Assembly (NCBI RefSeq): GCF_002220365.1
Contig: NZ_MTHB01000305.1
Location: 1 to 64,000, forward strand
Source of the DNA: Caballeronia sordidicola
Lineage (GTDB): Bacteria; Pseudomonadota; Gammaproteobacteria; Burkholderiales; Burkholderiaceae
Length of the DNA: 64,000 nt
Reading direction: 5' to 3'
Part shown: piece by piece, positions 17,112 through 26,632 of the stretch
Numbering within the stretch: position 1 is the first letter of the stretch
How the letters are laid out: each line of letters starts with the position of its first letter
Notes under the pieces: generated by a model
Databases searched by the model: none
The model's input: the letters and a program-made list of their open reading frames with translations, nothing else
What the model was told of the DNA's origin: nothing
Translations under genes and position numbers: made by a program

Positions 17112-18425
17112 TCAGCGTTCAAGCCGGGCAAATCGGCCTCCCGGCAAGGTGCCAATCCGCCCCGACAGTTCAAGCTGCAGCAACAGGCTTTGTAAGGTCG
17201 CGCCATCCATGTCGGTCCGCTCGGCAAGAATTTCAAGCGTCGCGGGCGAGTGCCCGAGTGCATCGAGCAGGCGTTCTGCTTCGGGATCGGCAGGTTTTAG
17301 AGACGCGGACGCCCAAGATGCGCTAGCCGGTTTGCCTCGAGCGGCGCAGCCTGAGCCCGACGCGTCCTGAAGCTGCAGCGCGAACTCGCTGGTAGCCGGT
17401 CCGGTGCCGGCGTCCTCCGATGGACGCGTTTTTCCACGCTTTCGCGGCTTTGAAACAGGGGCCGCCGCCGCTTCGCTCTGAACCGTGAAACCAAACTCCT
17501 CCAGAATATCTTCGGGCGTTTCCACGAGCTTCGCTCCCTGCTTGATCATCCTATGACACCCGCGAGACAGCGGTGCGTGGATCGATCCGGGAATCGCGAA
17601 TACATCGCGCCCCATTTCGTTGGCGAACCGGGCAGTGATCAGCGACCCCGAGCGCATTGCCGCTTCGACAATCAGCACGCCGCTCGCCAACCCTGCGATC
17701 AACCGGTTACGCTGCGGAAAATTTGCCGGCCGGGCCGGCGTGCCGAGTGGCCATTCCGACACGATCGTGCCGTTCGTCGCAATTTCGTGCGCCAGCGCGT
17801 GGTGCAGCGGCGGATAGACGAGATCCGCACCCGTTCCGATGACCGCAATCGTGCCGCCGGGACCGCTGAGCCCTCCGCGATGCGCCGCGCCATCTATACC
17901 CAGCGCGAGCCCCGACACAATCGCGAGCCCCGCGTCCGAGAGGGCTTGCGCGAAGCGGCGAGCGTCGTCGATGCCTTGCGGCGTTGCGCTCCGGCTGCCG
18001 ACGATAGCAACTGCCCGGGCGTGGAGCAGGTCCAGCCGTCCCTTTACATATAGCAGCGGCGGCGGATCGGGCATGGTCAGGAGCGCCGGAGGGTAAGCGC
18101 AATCCGCAAGCGTGACGATTGTGTTGCCGGGAACCGACGCCCACTCGAGCGTGCGCGCAAGGCATTCGTCGAATGAGCCGAGTTCCGAGCGCGGCGGAGC
18201 GCCAAGCACGGCATGTGCAGCCTTCTCTCCGGCGGTCGCCGCGAGCGCGCCGAATGGCTGGTTCAATACCGCCTGCGGGCCGCCGAATTCGGCGAGCAAC
18301 GCACGCAGCGCAATGGGCGGCAAACCGCTCGCATTCGCCAGCCGCAGCCAGGCTGCAACGTCCTGCAAATCGGTTTCTCCCAGGCAGGGCTTGGGTCCGG
18401 TCGTCGGCAACAGGAAAGGCGTCAT
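17112..18425 (-). CDS. dprA: DNA-processing protein DprA
   Basis: DprA binds incoming single-stranded DNA during transformation and loads RecA. The 437-residue protein has a SAM-like N-terminal part, then the Rossmann core with VGSRSATPQGIDDARRF, SGLALGIDGAAHRGGL, IGTGADLVYPP, FPQRNRLIAGLASGVLIVEA and SLITARFANEMGRDVFAIPGS (shown in pieces). A C-terminal winged helix (LLDALGHSPATLEILAERT) follows after a variable linker. I chose the ATG giving MTPFLLPTTG. It is divergent from def, 212 bases away, as in many proteobacteria where dprA and def-fmt are neighbours. Confidence 0.95.
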   Translation of the reverse strand: MTPFLLPTTGPKPCLGETDLQDVAAWLRLANASGLPPIALRALLAEFGGPQAVLNQPFGALAATAGEKAAHAVLGAPPRSELGSFDECLARTLEWASVPGNTIVTLADCAYPPALLTMPDPPPLLYVKGRLDLLHARAVAIVGSRSATPQGIDDARRFAQALSDAGLAIVSGLALGIDGAAHRGGLSGPGGTIAVIGTGADLVYPPLHHALAHEIATNGTIVSEWPLGTPARPANFPQRNRLIAGLASGVLIVEAAMRSGSLITARFANEMGRDVFAIPGSIHAPLSRGCHRMIKQGAKLVETPEDILEEFGFTVQSEAAAAPVSKPRKRGKTRPSEDAGTGPATSEFALQLQDASGSGCAARGKPASASWASASLKPADPEAERLLDALGHSPATLEILAERTDMDGATLQSLLLQLELSGRIGTLPGGRFARLER

Positions 18426-18637
18426 GTTAAAATTTTCATATTCCGAAATAAGAAAGGATTGCCGAACGGCCCGGTTCCTGGCCGATCGAACAACGCGTTG
18501 CCGCCCCACGAGCGGCACTGAAACGAGGTTGAAGCGCTGCGTTTCGGCCCAATCATCTTCTCGATACCGGCACTCTTTTACAACCTGGCCGAATGGCCGA
18601 CTATCGCGCGCTGCGGCGTGCGTCGATAATCTGAATC

Positions 18638-19141
18638 ATGGCTCTGCTCAACATACTCAAGTACCCGGACAAGCGGCTGCACAAGGTCGCAAAGCCCGTA
18701 GAGGTCGTCAATGACCGGATTCGCAGGCTCGTCGCCGACATGGCTGAAACCATGTACGCGGCGCCTGGCGTCGGCCTCGCCGCGACCCAGGTGGACGTCC
18801 ATGAACGCGTGATCGTGATCGACACGTCGGACACGCACGACCAGCTTCAGGCCTTCATCAATCCGGAGATCGTCTGGTCGAGCGACGAGAAGAAGGACCA
18901 CGAGGAGGGTTGCTTGTCGGTGCCTGGCATTTACGACTTCGTGGAGCGGCCGGAAAAGGTGCGCGTGCGCGCGCTGAACGAGAAGGGCGAGACGTTCGAA
19001 ATCGACTGCGACGAGTTGCTCGCCGTGTGCATCCAGCATGAGATGGATCATTTGATGGGGCGTGTGTTTGTCGAATACCTGTCGTCGCTTAAGCAGACGC
19101 GAATTCGCGGCAAGATGAGAAAGCTCGAAAAGGCGCTGTGA
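18638..19141 (+). CDS. def: Peptide deformylase
   Basis: Def removes the formyl group from the N-terminal Met of new proteins. The 167-residue protein shows all three metal-site motifs: GVGLAATQ (44-51), EGCLSVP with the metal Cys, and QHEMDHLMG with the two metal His and catalytic Glu. It is first in a def-fmt pair (50 bases apart), which together add and remove formyl groups. Confidence 0.98.
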   Translation: MALLNILKYPDKRLHKVAKPVEVVNDRIRRLVADMAETMYAAPGVGLAATQVDVHERVIVIDTSDTHDQLQAFINPEIVWSSDEKKDHEEGCLSVPGIYDFVERPEKVRVRALNEKGETFEIDCDELLAVCIQHEMDHLMGRVFVEYLSSLKQTRIRGKMRKLEKAL

Positions 19142-19190
19142 CGCGTCGATTCACTAAGACTGGTGCTGGAATTTGCAGGTTGCTGAATCG

Positions 19191-20183
19191 ATGACTCATT
19201 CGCTGCGTGTTGTATTTGCTGGAACACCTGAATTTGCTGCTGCCGCGCTGGCCGCCATCCATGCGGCGGGTTTCCCTGTGCCGCTCGTGTTGACGCAGCC
19301 GGACCGGCCGGCGGGGCGCGGTTTGAAACTGGCGGCGGGTCCGGTGAAACGGTTCGCGCTCGAGCACGGCTTGCCTGTAGCGCAGCCGACCTCGTTGCGG
19401 CGCAATGGCAAGTATCCAGAGGAAGCGGCCGCTGCTATTGAACAATTGAAAGCGACGCCTCACGACGTCATGGTGGTTGCGGCCTACGGGCTGATCCTGC
19501 CGCAAGAAGTGCTCGACATCCCGCCACTGGGTGCAATCAATATCCACGGTTCGCTGCTGCCTCGCTGGCGAGGAGCCGCGCCGATTCATCGTGCGCTTGA
19601 AGCCGGTGACGGCGAGACCGGCATCACGTTGATGCAGATGGATGCAGGGCTGGACACCGGCGCGATGATCGTCAAAGGTCACATCGCGATCACGCCCACC
19701 GACACCACCGCCACGCTGCACGACCGGATGGCGCAACTCGGCGCTGATCTGATCGTCGAAGCGTTGCGGGATCTCGAGCGGGACGGCGCCTTGCCCGCCT
19801 CGCCGCAGCCGCAGGAAGGCGCGACGTACGCGGAGAAAATTTCCAAGCACGAAGCGGCGCTCGACTGGCGTCGTCCGGCGAGCATGCTCGCGCGTCAGAT
19901 TCGCGCCTTCGATCCGTTTCCCGGTGCGTTCGGAACGCTCGATGGCGTGGTCGTGAAGATATGGGCCGCCGAGTTGGTGGAACTGCCGGGTAGCGCCGAG
20001 GCCGGCGTGATTGTGGAAAGCGGCGCGGAGGGTGTCGTGGTTGCGTGCGGTCAAGGTGGCCTGCGTCTCACGCAGTTGCAAAAGCCCGGCGGCAAACGAC
20101 TCCCGGTGCGCGAATTTCTTGCCGGATCGCCTATTGTTAAAGGGCAACGATTCGAACTTCGGGAAGTCGCGCCGGGCGCATAA
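19191..20183 (+). CDS. fmt: Methionyl-tRNA formyltransferase
   Basis: Fmt formylates initiator Met-tRNA using 10-formyl-tetrahydrofolate. The 330-residue protein starts at ATG 19191 (MTHSLRVVFAGTPEFAA); six more residues are possible upstream from ATG/GTG-like codons. The catalytic region is INIHGSLLPRWRGAAPIHRAL with the Asn-His pair, followed by GDGETGITLMQMDAGLDTG. A C-terminal OB-like domain binds tRNA. It is coupled functionally to def upstream. Confidence 0.97.
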   Translation: MTHSLRVVFAGTPEFAAAALAAIHAAGFPVPLVLTQPDRPAGRGLKLAAGPVKRFALEHGLPVAQPTSLRRNGKYPEEAAAAIEQLKATPHDVMVVAAYGLILPQEVLDIPPLGAINIHGSLLPRWRGAAPIHRALEAGDGETGITLMQMDAGLDTGAMIVKGHIAITPTDTTATLHDRMAQLGADLIVEALRDLERDGALPASPQPQEGATYAEKISKHEAALDWRRPASMLARQIRAFDPFPGAFGTLDGVVVKIWAAELVELPGSAEAGVIVESGAEGVVVACGQGGLRLTQLQKPGGKRLPVREFLAGSPIVKGQRFELREVAPGA

Positions 20184-20253
20184 AGCGGCGTTTTTGTATT
20201 TCTCGAGCCGTCGCTGCGATGGCTACAGCCAGCCAAAGAACAAAGGTCCCGCA

Positions 20254-20913
20254 ATGCTTGGAATCACCGGTTTCACGCTATTTATCGTCGCCGTCATGCT
20301 GCTGAGCGTTACGCCGGGGCCGGATACGGCGTACATCGTCGGCAGGAGCGTTGCGCAAGGACGGGGCGCGGGCGTGGTGTCGGCGCTAGGCATTGCGGTC
20401 GGCTGCATCGTGCATACGCTGGCCTGCGCGTTCGGACTGACGGCGTTGCTGGCGGCATCGGTGACGGCGTTCACTGTCGTCAAGTTCGCGGGCGCGATTT
20501 ATCTGATCTATCTTGGTGTGCGGCTGGTTTTCGCGAAGCCGGCAGTCGCGAAAACCAGCGGCCAGCCGAGTGAAGCCGAAGAAACCCGCGTTCGCGCCGC
20601 GCCGAAATCGCTGCTGCAACTCTTCACGCAAGGCTTCGTCACGAATGTGCTGAACCCGAAAGTGGTCTTGTTTTTTGTCTCGTTCATCCCGCAATTCGTT
20701 GCTGCCGACAGCCCGCACAAAACCCTTGCCTTCCTCGCGCTCGGGTTGGTGTTCGTGCTCGTCAGCACCTTTTGGAATACGTTCGTGGCGTGGATCGCGG
20801 GTAGCGTGACGCAACGCTTCTCCGGCACGCCCAGCGTCAAGCGATGGCTCGACAGGGTGGTGGGCAGTGCATTCGTCGGATTGGGGATCAAGCTGGCGAC
20901 TTCACATAGGTGA
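20254..20913 (+). CDS. LysE/RhtB family amino-acid exporter
   Basis: This 219-residue inner-membrane protein with about six hydrophobic helices shows the RhtB-type N-terminal motif TPGPDTAYIVGRSVAQGRGAG and a second signature in FVTNVLNPKVVLFFVSFIPQF. It probably exports an amino acid or derivative by proton exchange; the substrate is not predictable. The ATG 20254 is preceded by AAAGG; the longer frame upstream overlaps fmt and is not coding. It follows fmt by 70 bases. Confidence 0.9.
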   Translation: MLGITGFTLFIVAVMLLSVTPGPDTAYIVGRSVAQGRGAGVVSALGIAVGCIVHTLACAFGLTALLAASVTAFTVVKFAGAIYLIYLGVRLVFAKPAVAKTSGQPSEAEETRVRAAPKSLLQLFTQGFVTNVLNPKVVLFFVSFIPQFVAADSPHKTLAFLALGLVFVLVSTFWNTFVAWIAGSVTQRFSGTPSVKRWLDRVVGSAFVGLGIKLATSHR

Positions 20914-21058
20914 TTGAATTTTTCCGGGATGTCCTTATCTAACATTTTGCTTACAATCCAGGGCCGACTAATCGTTGGACGATTGTTCGGTCAGGCAAAA
21001 AGGCCGCTTCGGCCGCTCGCGCTTAAAGCGCATTGATATTGGGTGAGGAGTTCAAGAC

Positions 21059-21916
21059 ATGTTCAACTGGGTCAAAACGGCGATGCTGATGGCAGCGATC
21101 ACGGCCCTTTTCGTCGTGATCGGAGGAATGATCGGCGGCAGCAAGGGGATGATGCTCGCGCTGATCGTCGCCCTCGCCATGAATTTCTTTTCGTACTGGT
21201 TCTCCGACAAGCTCGTGCTGAAGATGTACAACGCACAGGAAGTGGACGAAGCCAGCGCGCCGCGGTTTTATCGAATGATTCGCGAGCTGGCCACGCGGGC
21301 GCAACTGCCCGTGCCGAAGGTATATCTCATCGACGAAAACGCGCCCAACGCATTCGCAACTGGACGTAATCCGGAGCATGCGGCTGTTGCGGCGACTACG
21401 GGCATCTTGCGCGTGTTGTCCGAGCGTGAGTTGCGTGGCGTGATGGCGCATGAGCTGGCGCACGTGAAGCACCGCGACATTTTGATCTCGACGATCTCGG
21501 CGACCATGGCCGGTGCGATCTCGGCACTGGCTAACTTCGCCATGTTCTTTGGCGGGCGGGATTCCGACGGCCGGCGCAGCAATCCGATCGCCAGCATTGC
21601 GGTCGCCATGCTGGCGCCGCTGGCCGGTGCGTTGATCCAGATGGCGATCTCAAGGGCGCGGGAATTCGAAGCCGATCGTGGCGGCGCGCAGATTTCCGGC
21701 GATCCGCAAGCGCTCGCCAGCGCACTCGAGAAAATCCATGCGTATGCCGCGGGTGTGCCGTTCCCGACCGCCGAGCAGCATCCGGCCACGGCGCAGATGA
21801 TGATCATGAACCCGCTGGCGGGCGGCGGAATCTCCAAGCTTTTTTCCACGCACCCGGCGACCGAAGAGCGCGTGGCGCGCCTGATGGAGATGGCGCGAAC
21901 CGGACGCATGGAGTGA
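21059..21916 (+). CDS. htpX: Membrane zinc metalloprotease HtpX
   Basis: HtpX is an inner-membrane M48B peptidase that degrades misfolded membrane proteins with FtsH. The 285-residue protein has two N-terminal membrane helices, a zinc site HELAH (131-135), two further hydrophobic segments around 145-195, and the third ligand Glu in REFEADRGGAQI. A GGAG site (GAGGAGTTCAAGAC) precedes ATG 21059. It stands alone between lysE-type and rsmB genes. Confidence 0.97.
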   Translation: MFNWVKTAMLMAAITALFVVIGGMIGGSKGMMLALIVALAMNFFSYWFSDKLVLKMYNAQEVDEASAPRFYRMIRELATRAQLPVPKVYLIDENAPNAFATGRNPEHAAVAATTGILRVLSERELRGVMAHELAHVKHRDILISTISATMAGAISALANFAMFFGGRDSDGRRSNPIASIAVAMLAPLAGALIQMAISRAREFEADRGGAQISGDPQALASALEKIHAYAAGVPFPTAEQHPATAQMMIMNPLAGGGISKLFSTHPATEERVARLMEMARTGRME

Positions 21917-22123
21917 TGGCACCGGTCTAAGGCCGCGACCACAGACCCATCGCCGTGCAAGCGGTGATGGGTTTTGTCACACCTTGTCATAAACAGCGAG
22001 CCGCCTCCAATCCCGTCCGTTCGGCCAGCATCCGGGTCCCAATCTCGGGCCAAACCCCTCGCAAGTTACAATGCTTCGTTTGTGCGGACCGGCATCGGCC
22101 GGCTCGAACGCCTTCGCCCCGAC

Positions 22124-23608
22124 ATGACCGAAAAGCCTTCCCGACGCCGCGCCGTTTCATCGGCGGACAGTAGCCGAGCGTCGTCCGACGCCCGTCTGGC
22201 CACGCTCCATCTCGCTCCCGATTCACTTGCGTTCGCGCTCGATGCGGCCGCGCAAGCAGTCGGCGCGGTGCGTGCCGGTTCCGCGCTGCCGGCAGCCTTG
22301 CAGACGGTCATCGCGGCTACGCACGTGGCGGTATCGCGCGGGGCGACACAGGACATTGCGTACCGCACGCTGAGGCGTCTCGCCGTGGCCGACGCGCTGA
22401 TCGCGAAACTGGTGCGCAAGGCGCCGCCGCCGCATGTATCGAATGTGATGGCCTGCGCGTTCGCGCTGCTCGTCGACGACGAAGCCCACGCCGCGTACAC
22501 GCCTTTCACCGTTGTCGATCAAGCCGTCAACGCGATCGCCGCGAGACGCGAGTTCGAGTTTGTAAAGGGTCTGGTCAACGCTGTGTTGCGCTCGTTCCTG
22601 CGTGAGCGTGAAGCGTTACTAGCCGAGGTGCAAAGCAACCCCGTCGTACGTTTCAACTATCCCGCGTGGTGGATCGACGCGGTCAAGCGCGCCCAGCCTG
22701 ACGAATGGGAAAACATCCTGGAGGCCGGTAACCGGCAGGGCCCGCTCACGTTGCGCGTGAACGCACGGCGCATGAGCGTGGCGCAATATCTCGACGTCCT
22801 CAAGGCCGAGCACATAGAAGCCGAAGCCGCGGGCATTCACGCCGTGCGCCTCAAGACGCCGATGGCGGTCGACAAGATCCCCGGTTTCGCCGACGGCGTG
22901 GTCTCGGTTCAGGACGCCGGCGCGCAACTCGCCGCACAGTTGCTGAACGCTCGCGACGGCATGCGCGTGCTCGACGCATGCGCCGCGCCGGGTGGCAAGA
23001 CGGGACACGTGCTGGAACTGGCGAACGTCGAGTTGATCGCGGTGGAAAGCGACCCGGGGCGCGCACGGCGTATCGGCGAAAACCTGCAGCGCCTGAACGT
23101 GCAAGCGGAAATTCGCGTAGGCGATGCCGGCGAACCGTCGGGCTGGTCGGACGGGGACCCGTTCGATCGCATTCTTGCCGACGTGCCGTGTTCGGCATCG
23201 GGGATCGTGCGGCGTCATCCTGACATTCGCTGGTTGCGCCGTCCGTCCGATATCGCTGCCTTGGTCGACGAACAGCGCCGCATTCTCTCCGCGCTCTGGC
23301 CGCTGGTCGCGACCGGCGGCGAGTTGCTTTACGTTACATGCTCGATCTTTCCCGAAGAGGGCGAGTTGCAGGCGCAGTGGTTTGGAGAGGTGCACGAAGA
23401 TGCGGTACGATTGGACGCGCCGGGGCAACTATTGCCGACAGCCAGCCGCACCGGCGCGGCTGGTTCGCAAGTATCACCGGACCCGGTCACGAACTCGCTG
23501 ACGGACAATTCAGGCGAGGTGCAACGTACCTGCTCAACATCGCCGCAGGACGCGCAAGCCTTTGCGGACCATGACGGATTCTTCTACGCGCGCTTTCAGA
23601 AACGGTGA
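22124..23608 (+). CDS. rsmB: 16S rRNA m5C967 methyltransferase
   Basis: RsmB (Fmu/Sun) methylates C967 of 16S rRNA. From the ATG at 22124 the protein has 494 residues; the frame extends 50 codons upstream but that part is unlike the family. An N-terminal NusB-like RNA-binding domain (about 30-170) is followed by the SAM-binding domain with LDACAAPGGKTGHVLEL, ADVPCSASGIVRRHPD (first catalytic Cys) and LYVTCSIFPEEGE (second Cys). The DUF4390 gene starts within its stop codon (GTGA). Confidence 0.95.
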   Translation: MTEKPSRRRAVSSADSSRASSDARLATLHLAPDSLAFALDAAAQAVGAVRAGSALPAALQTVIAATHVAVSRGATQDIAYRTLRRLAVADALIAKLVRKAPPPHVSNVMACAFALLVDDEAHAAYTPFTVVDQAVNAIAARREFEFVKGLVNAVLRSFLREREALLAEVQSNPVVRFNYPAWWIDAVKRAQPDEWENILEAGNRQGPLTLRVNARRMSVAQYLDVLKAEHIEAEAAGIHAVRLKTPMAVDKIPGFADGVVSVQDAGAQLAAQLLNARDGMRVLDACAAPGGKTGHVLELANVELIAVESDPGRARRIGENLQRLNVQAEIRVGDAGEPSGWSDGDPFDRILADVPCSASGIVRRHPDIRWLRRPSDIAALVDEQRRILSALWPLVATGGELLYVTCSIFPEEGELQAQWFGEVHEDAVRLDAPGQLLPTASRTGAAGSQVSPDPVTNSLTDNSGEVQRTCSTSPQDAQAFADHDGFFYARFQKR

Positions 23609-24213
23609 CGATCAAACGCTTTTTCCCGCTGAGGCTCGCGCCTGCCGGCCAAGCCGTGCTGGCCATATTGTTGAGCCTTGCGCTGTCGATCATGCCCGTT
23701 TCGGCCGCGCAGGCCGATCCCATTGCTGTGCAGCGCGCGTCGTTGCAGGCGGACGGATCGGGCTGGAGTCTCGACGCCCGTTTCGACTTCGATCTCAACA
23801 GCAGCCTCGAAGACGCCGTGAACAAGGGCGTGCCTTTGTATTTCACAACCGATTTCGATTTGTCGCGGCCGCGCTGGTATTGGTTCGACGAAGACCCGGT
23901 GAGCGTGTCGCAAAGCATCCGGCTTTCGTTTCAGCCCCTGACACGTGAATATCGCGTCTCCACAGGAGGCTTGCAGCTCGGTTTCCCCACGCTTGAGGAA
24001 GCACTTGCTGTCATCAAGCACGTGACGTCGTGGCACGTGATCGATCATAACCAGGTCAAGCCCGGCGAGACGTATAACGCGTCGGTGCGCATGCAGCTCG
24101 ACATTGCGCTGATGCCCAAGCCGTTCCAGATCGACGCGGTCAACAACCGCGACTGGAATCTCTCTTCCGACTGGAAGCGTTTCACTTTTACGGCGGCGAC
24201 CAGTGCTAAATAA
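23605..24213 (+). CDS. DUF4390 exported protein
   Basis: This 202-residue protein is started by GTG 23605, overlapping the rsmB stop. An N-terminal hydrophobic signal (AVLAILLSLALSIMPVSAAQA, part) predicts export; the mature part is rich in beta strands and aromatic residues (RWYWFDEDPVS, SSDWKRFTF) as in the DUF4390 family. It lies between rsmB and the NtrY-like kinase, whose start overlaps its end, so the three are probably one transcript. DUF4390 proteins commonly precede such kinases in beta-proteobacteria, so a sensory accessory role is possible but only inferred. Confidence 0.85.
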   Translation: MTIKRFFPLRLAPAGQAVLAILLSLALSIMPVSAAQADPIAVQRASLQADGSGWSLDARFDFDLNSSLEDAVNKGVPLYFTTDFDLSRPRWYWFDEDPVSVSQSIRLSFQPLTREYRVSTGGLQLGFPTLEEALAVIKHVTSWHVIDHNQVKPGETYNASVRMQLDIALMPKPFQIDAVNNRDWNLSSDWKRFTFTAATSAK

Positions 24214-26632
24214 ACTACGCCGCCGGCCGCTGCGCCGCACGAACATGACAGGCATCGTGGTTCGCGTGCTCGTGGTAACGGTCGCGCTCACGGCCATTTT
24301 GCTGCTGGTCATGCTGGCACTTGCCAGCGCGAACACCGAGTTCTTCGACCGCTATTATCAGTGGCTCTACGCGGCGAACCTCGCGGTTGCGGTCGTGCTG
24401 ATCCTGATCGTGATCGGGCTGGTGGCAATCATTATCACGAGGGTGCGCCAAGGCAAGTTCGGCACCCGGCTGCTCGCGAAACTCGCGTTTATCTTTGCGC
24501 TCGTGGGGGTTGTGCCGGGCGGGATCATCTACGTGGTGTCGTATCAGTTCGTGTCGCGCAGTATCGAATCATGGTTCGACGTGAACGTGGAAACCGCACT
24601 CACGTCCGGGCTGAATCTCGGGCGCGGCATGCTCGATGCATCGCTGTCCGATCTGCAGAACAAAGGCCGCCTGATGGGCGATCAGCTTGCCAGCGCCGAT
24701 CCAACCAGCCTCACGCTCACGCTGTTGCGATTGCGCGATCAGTTCAACGTGCAGGATGCGACTATCGTCGAGCCGGCGAGAAGCGGCTCCGGGACCGCGC
24801 CCGATGTGCGCGTGGTGGCGCAGGCATCGAGTAATTTCGCGGCCCTCGTGCCCGACGACCTGCCAACGCCGCTGCAACTGAATCAGGCGCGTGGCAGGCC
24901 GTACGGGGCGATTGAAGGCGAGGTCGACGGTGATTCGAGTCAGACGGGGCCAAAGGGCGCGTTGAGGCTGCGGGTGATCGTGAAGATCCCCGACAGTTCG
25001 ACCACTGAACTGCAGCCGACCGAGCGTTTCCTGCAGATCGAACAGCCGGTCAGTACCGGACTCGCCCGCAATGCCGACGCCGTGCAGCGCGCGTATCGCG
25101 AATATCAGGAAAAAGCACTCGGGCGGACCGGCTTGCGCAAGATGTATATCGGCACGCTGACGCTGGCGTTGTTCCTCGCGACGTTCATTGCGATGATGCT
25201 CGCGCTCGCGCTAGGCAACCAGCTTGCGCGGCCGTTGTTCCTGCTCGCGCAAGGCACGAAGGAAGTGGCCGAAGGCGATTACACGCCCAAGCGCGAAGTG
25301 AAGTCGCGTGACGAACTCGGTTTCCTCACGCAGTCGTTCAACGCCATGACGCGGCAATTGTCCGAGGCGCGTGCGGCGGTCGAGAACAATCGGATCGCAC
25401 TCGAACATTCGAAGGCGTACCTCGAGAGCATTCTCGCGAACCTGACCGCCGGCGTGTTCGTGTTCGACCGGCAGTTCCGCCTGACCACGGCGAATCGCGG
25501 CGCCGAGCGGATCTTCCGGCAGCCGTTCAATGCGTCGCTGAATCTGCCGCTTGAACAGATCGGCGTGCTGTCCGAGTTCGGCGCGATGGTGCGCAAGGCA
25601 TTTGCGGATCGCGATGCAGCGGCAAGCGGCAGCGGCCGGCCTATTGGTGACCGCGGGCATTGGCAACAGCAACTCGCCGTGCCAGTGCCCGGCGAGACTG
25701 ATCCGTTGACCTTGTTGGTACGCGGCACGCAGTTGTTGACCCTGACCGAAAGCGATACCGACGACGCTGAAACGACAGGCTACGTAGTCGTATTCGACGA
25801 CATCTCCGACGTCATCTCGGCGCAGCGTTCGGTCGCATGGGGTGAAGTGGCGCGGCGGCTGGCGCATGAGATCAAGAACCCGCTCACGCCGATCCAGCTA
25901 TCGGCGGAACGGTTGCAGATGAAGCTCACCGACAAGCTTGCTCCCGCCGACGCCGAAGTGCTCAAGCGCGGCGCGACGACCATCGTGAACCAGGTTCAGG
26001 CGATGAAGCAGATGGTCGACGACTTCCGCGAATACGCGCGTACGCCGCCGGCCGTCCTGGGCAACCTGCAACTCAACGAGCTTGTGGCCGAAGTGCTGAC
26101 GTTGTATGGCATTGAAGAGGGCAAGAGTCATATCACCGTGGAGCTGACAAAATTGCCGGTGATTCGCGGCGATGCCACGCAGCTTCGGCAGGTGATTCAC
26201 AATCTTTTGCAGAACGCGCAGGATGCGGTTGCCGATGTGGCCGAACCACGCGTGCTGCTTGAAACGAAGACAGTAGAATATGGCGAGCCCGATGCCTCCG
26301 GACATGCCCGCGTGGCGGTGCGGTTGACGGTATCGGATAACGGCTCTGGTTTTCCCGCGCGAATTCTCTCGCGCGCATTCGAGCCTTATGTGACAACGAA
26401 GGCCAAGGGCACGGGTCTGGGTCTTGCAACGGTAAAGAAGATCGTCGACGAGCATGGCGCGCGCATCGACATCCGCAATCGTTCGAAGACCCCTGACGTG
26501 ATCGAAGGCGCGCAGATCTCGATTCTGTTCCTGCAACTCGCGGAAGATTCCGCCGAACCGGGCGCGACACCGCCCTCGGCGGCGGCGAGCCACGGAACAA
26601 CAAAAGCATTAGTGCAGACAAGGGCAGCGTAA
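24203..26632 (+). CDS. NtrY-like membrane sensor histidine kinase
   Basis: This 809-residue kinase has paired N-terminal membrane helices, an extracytoplasmic sensor region (about 110-300), another membrane helix near 315-340, then HAMP, a PAS-like segment, the H-box RRLAHEIKNPLTPIQLSAERL (phospho-His near 555) and a HATPase domain with N box (HNLLQNAQDAV) and GTGLGLATVKKI. The architecture is that of NtrY, which senses nitrogen or redox signals in other bacteria; the signal here is unknown. GTG at 24203 is used as start; ATG 24245 is an alternative. Its stop is one base from the regulator start. Confidence 0.9.
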   Translation: MLNKLRRRPLRRTNMTGIVVRVLVVTVALTAILLLVMLALASANTEFFDRYYQWLYAANLAVAVVLILIVIGLVAIIITRVRQGKFGTRLLAKLAFIFALVGVVPGGIIYVVSYQFVSRSIESWFDVNVETALTSGLNLGRGMLDASLSDLQNKGRLMGDQLASADPTSLTLTLLRLRDQFNVQDATIVEPARSGSGTAPDVRVVAQASSNFAALVPDDLPTPLQLNQARGRPYGAIEGEVDGDSSQTGPKGALRLRVIVKIPDSSTTELQPTERFLQIEQPVSTGLARNADAVQRAYREYQEKALGRTGLRKMYIGTLTLALFLATFIAMMLALALGNQLARPLFLLAQGTKEVAEGDYTPKREVKSRDELGFLTQSFNAMTRQLSEARAAVENNRIALEHSKAYLESILANLTAGVFVFDRQFRLTTANRGAERIFRQPFNASLNLPLEQIGVLSEFGAMVRKAFADRDAAASGSGRPIGDRGHWQQQLAVPVPGETDPLTLLVRGTQLLTLTESDTDDAETTGYVVVFDDISDVISAQRSVAWGEVARRLAHEIKNPLTPIQLSAERLQMKLTDKLAPADAEVLKRGATTIVNQVQAMKQMVDDFREYARTPPAVLGNLQLNELVAEVLTLYGIEEGKSHITVELTKLPVIRGDATQLRQVIHNLLQNAQDAVADVAEPRVLLETKTVEYGEPDASGHARVAVRLTVSDNGSGFPARILSRAFEPYVTTKAKGTGLGLATVKKIVDEHGARIDIRNRSKTPDVIEGAQISILFLQLAEDSAEPGATPPSAAASHGTTKALVQTRAA

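Noticed and set aside
20997..21015. GGCCG/CGGCC hairpin with T run on the minus strand before htpX
   Set aside because: Only 5 bp, and there is no minus-strand gene to terminate; probably chance.
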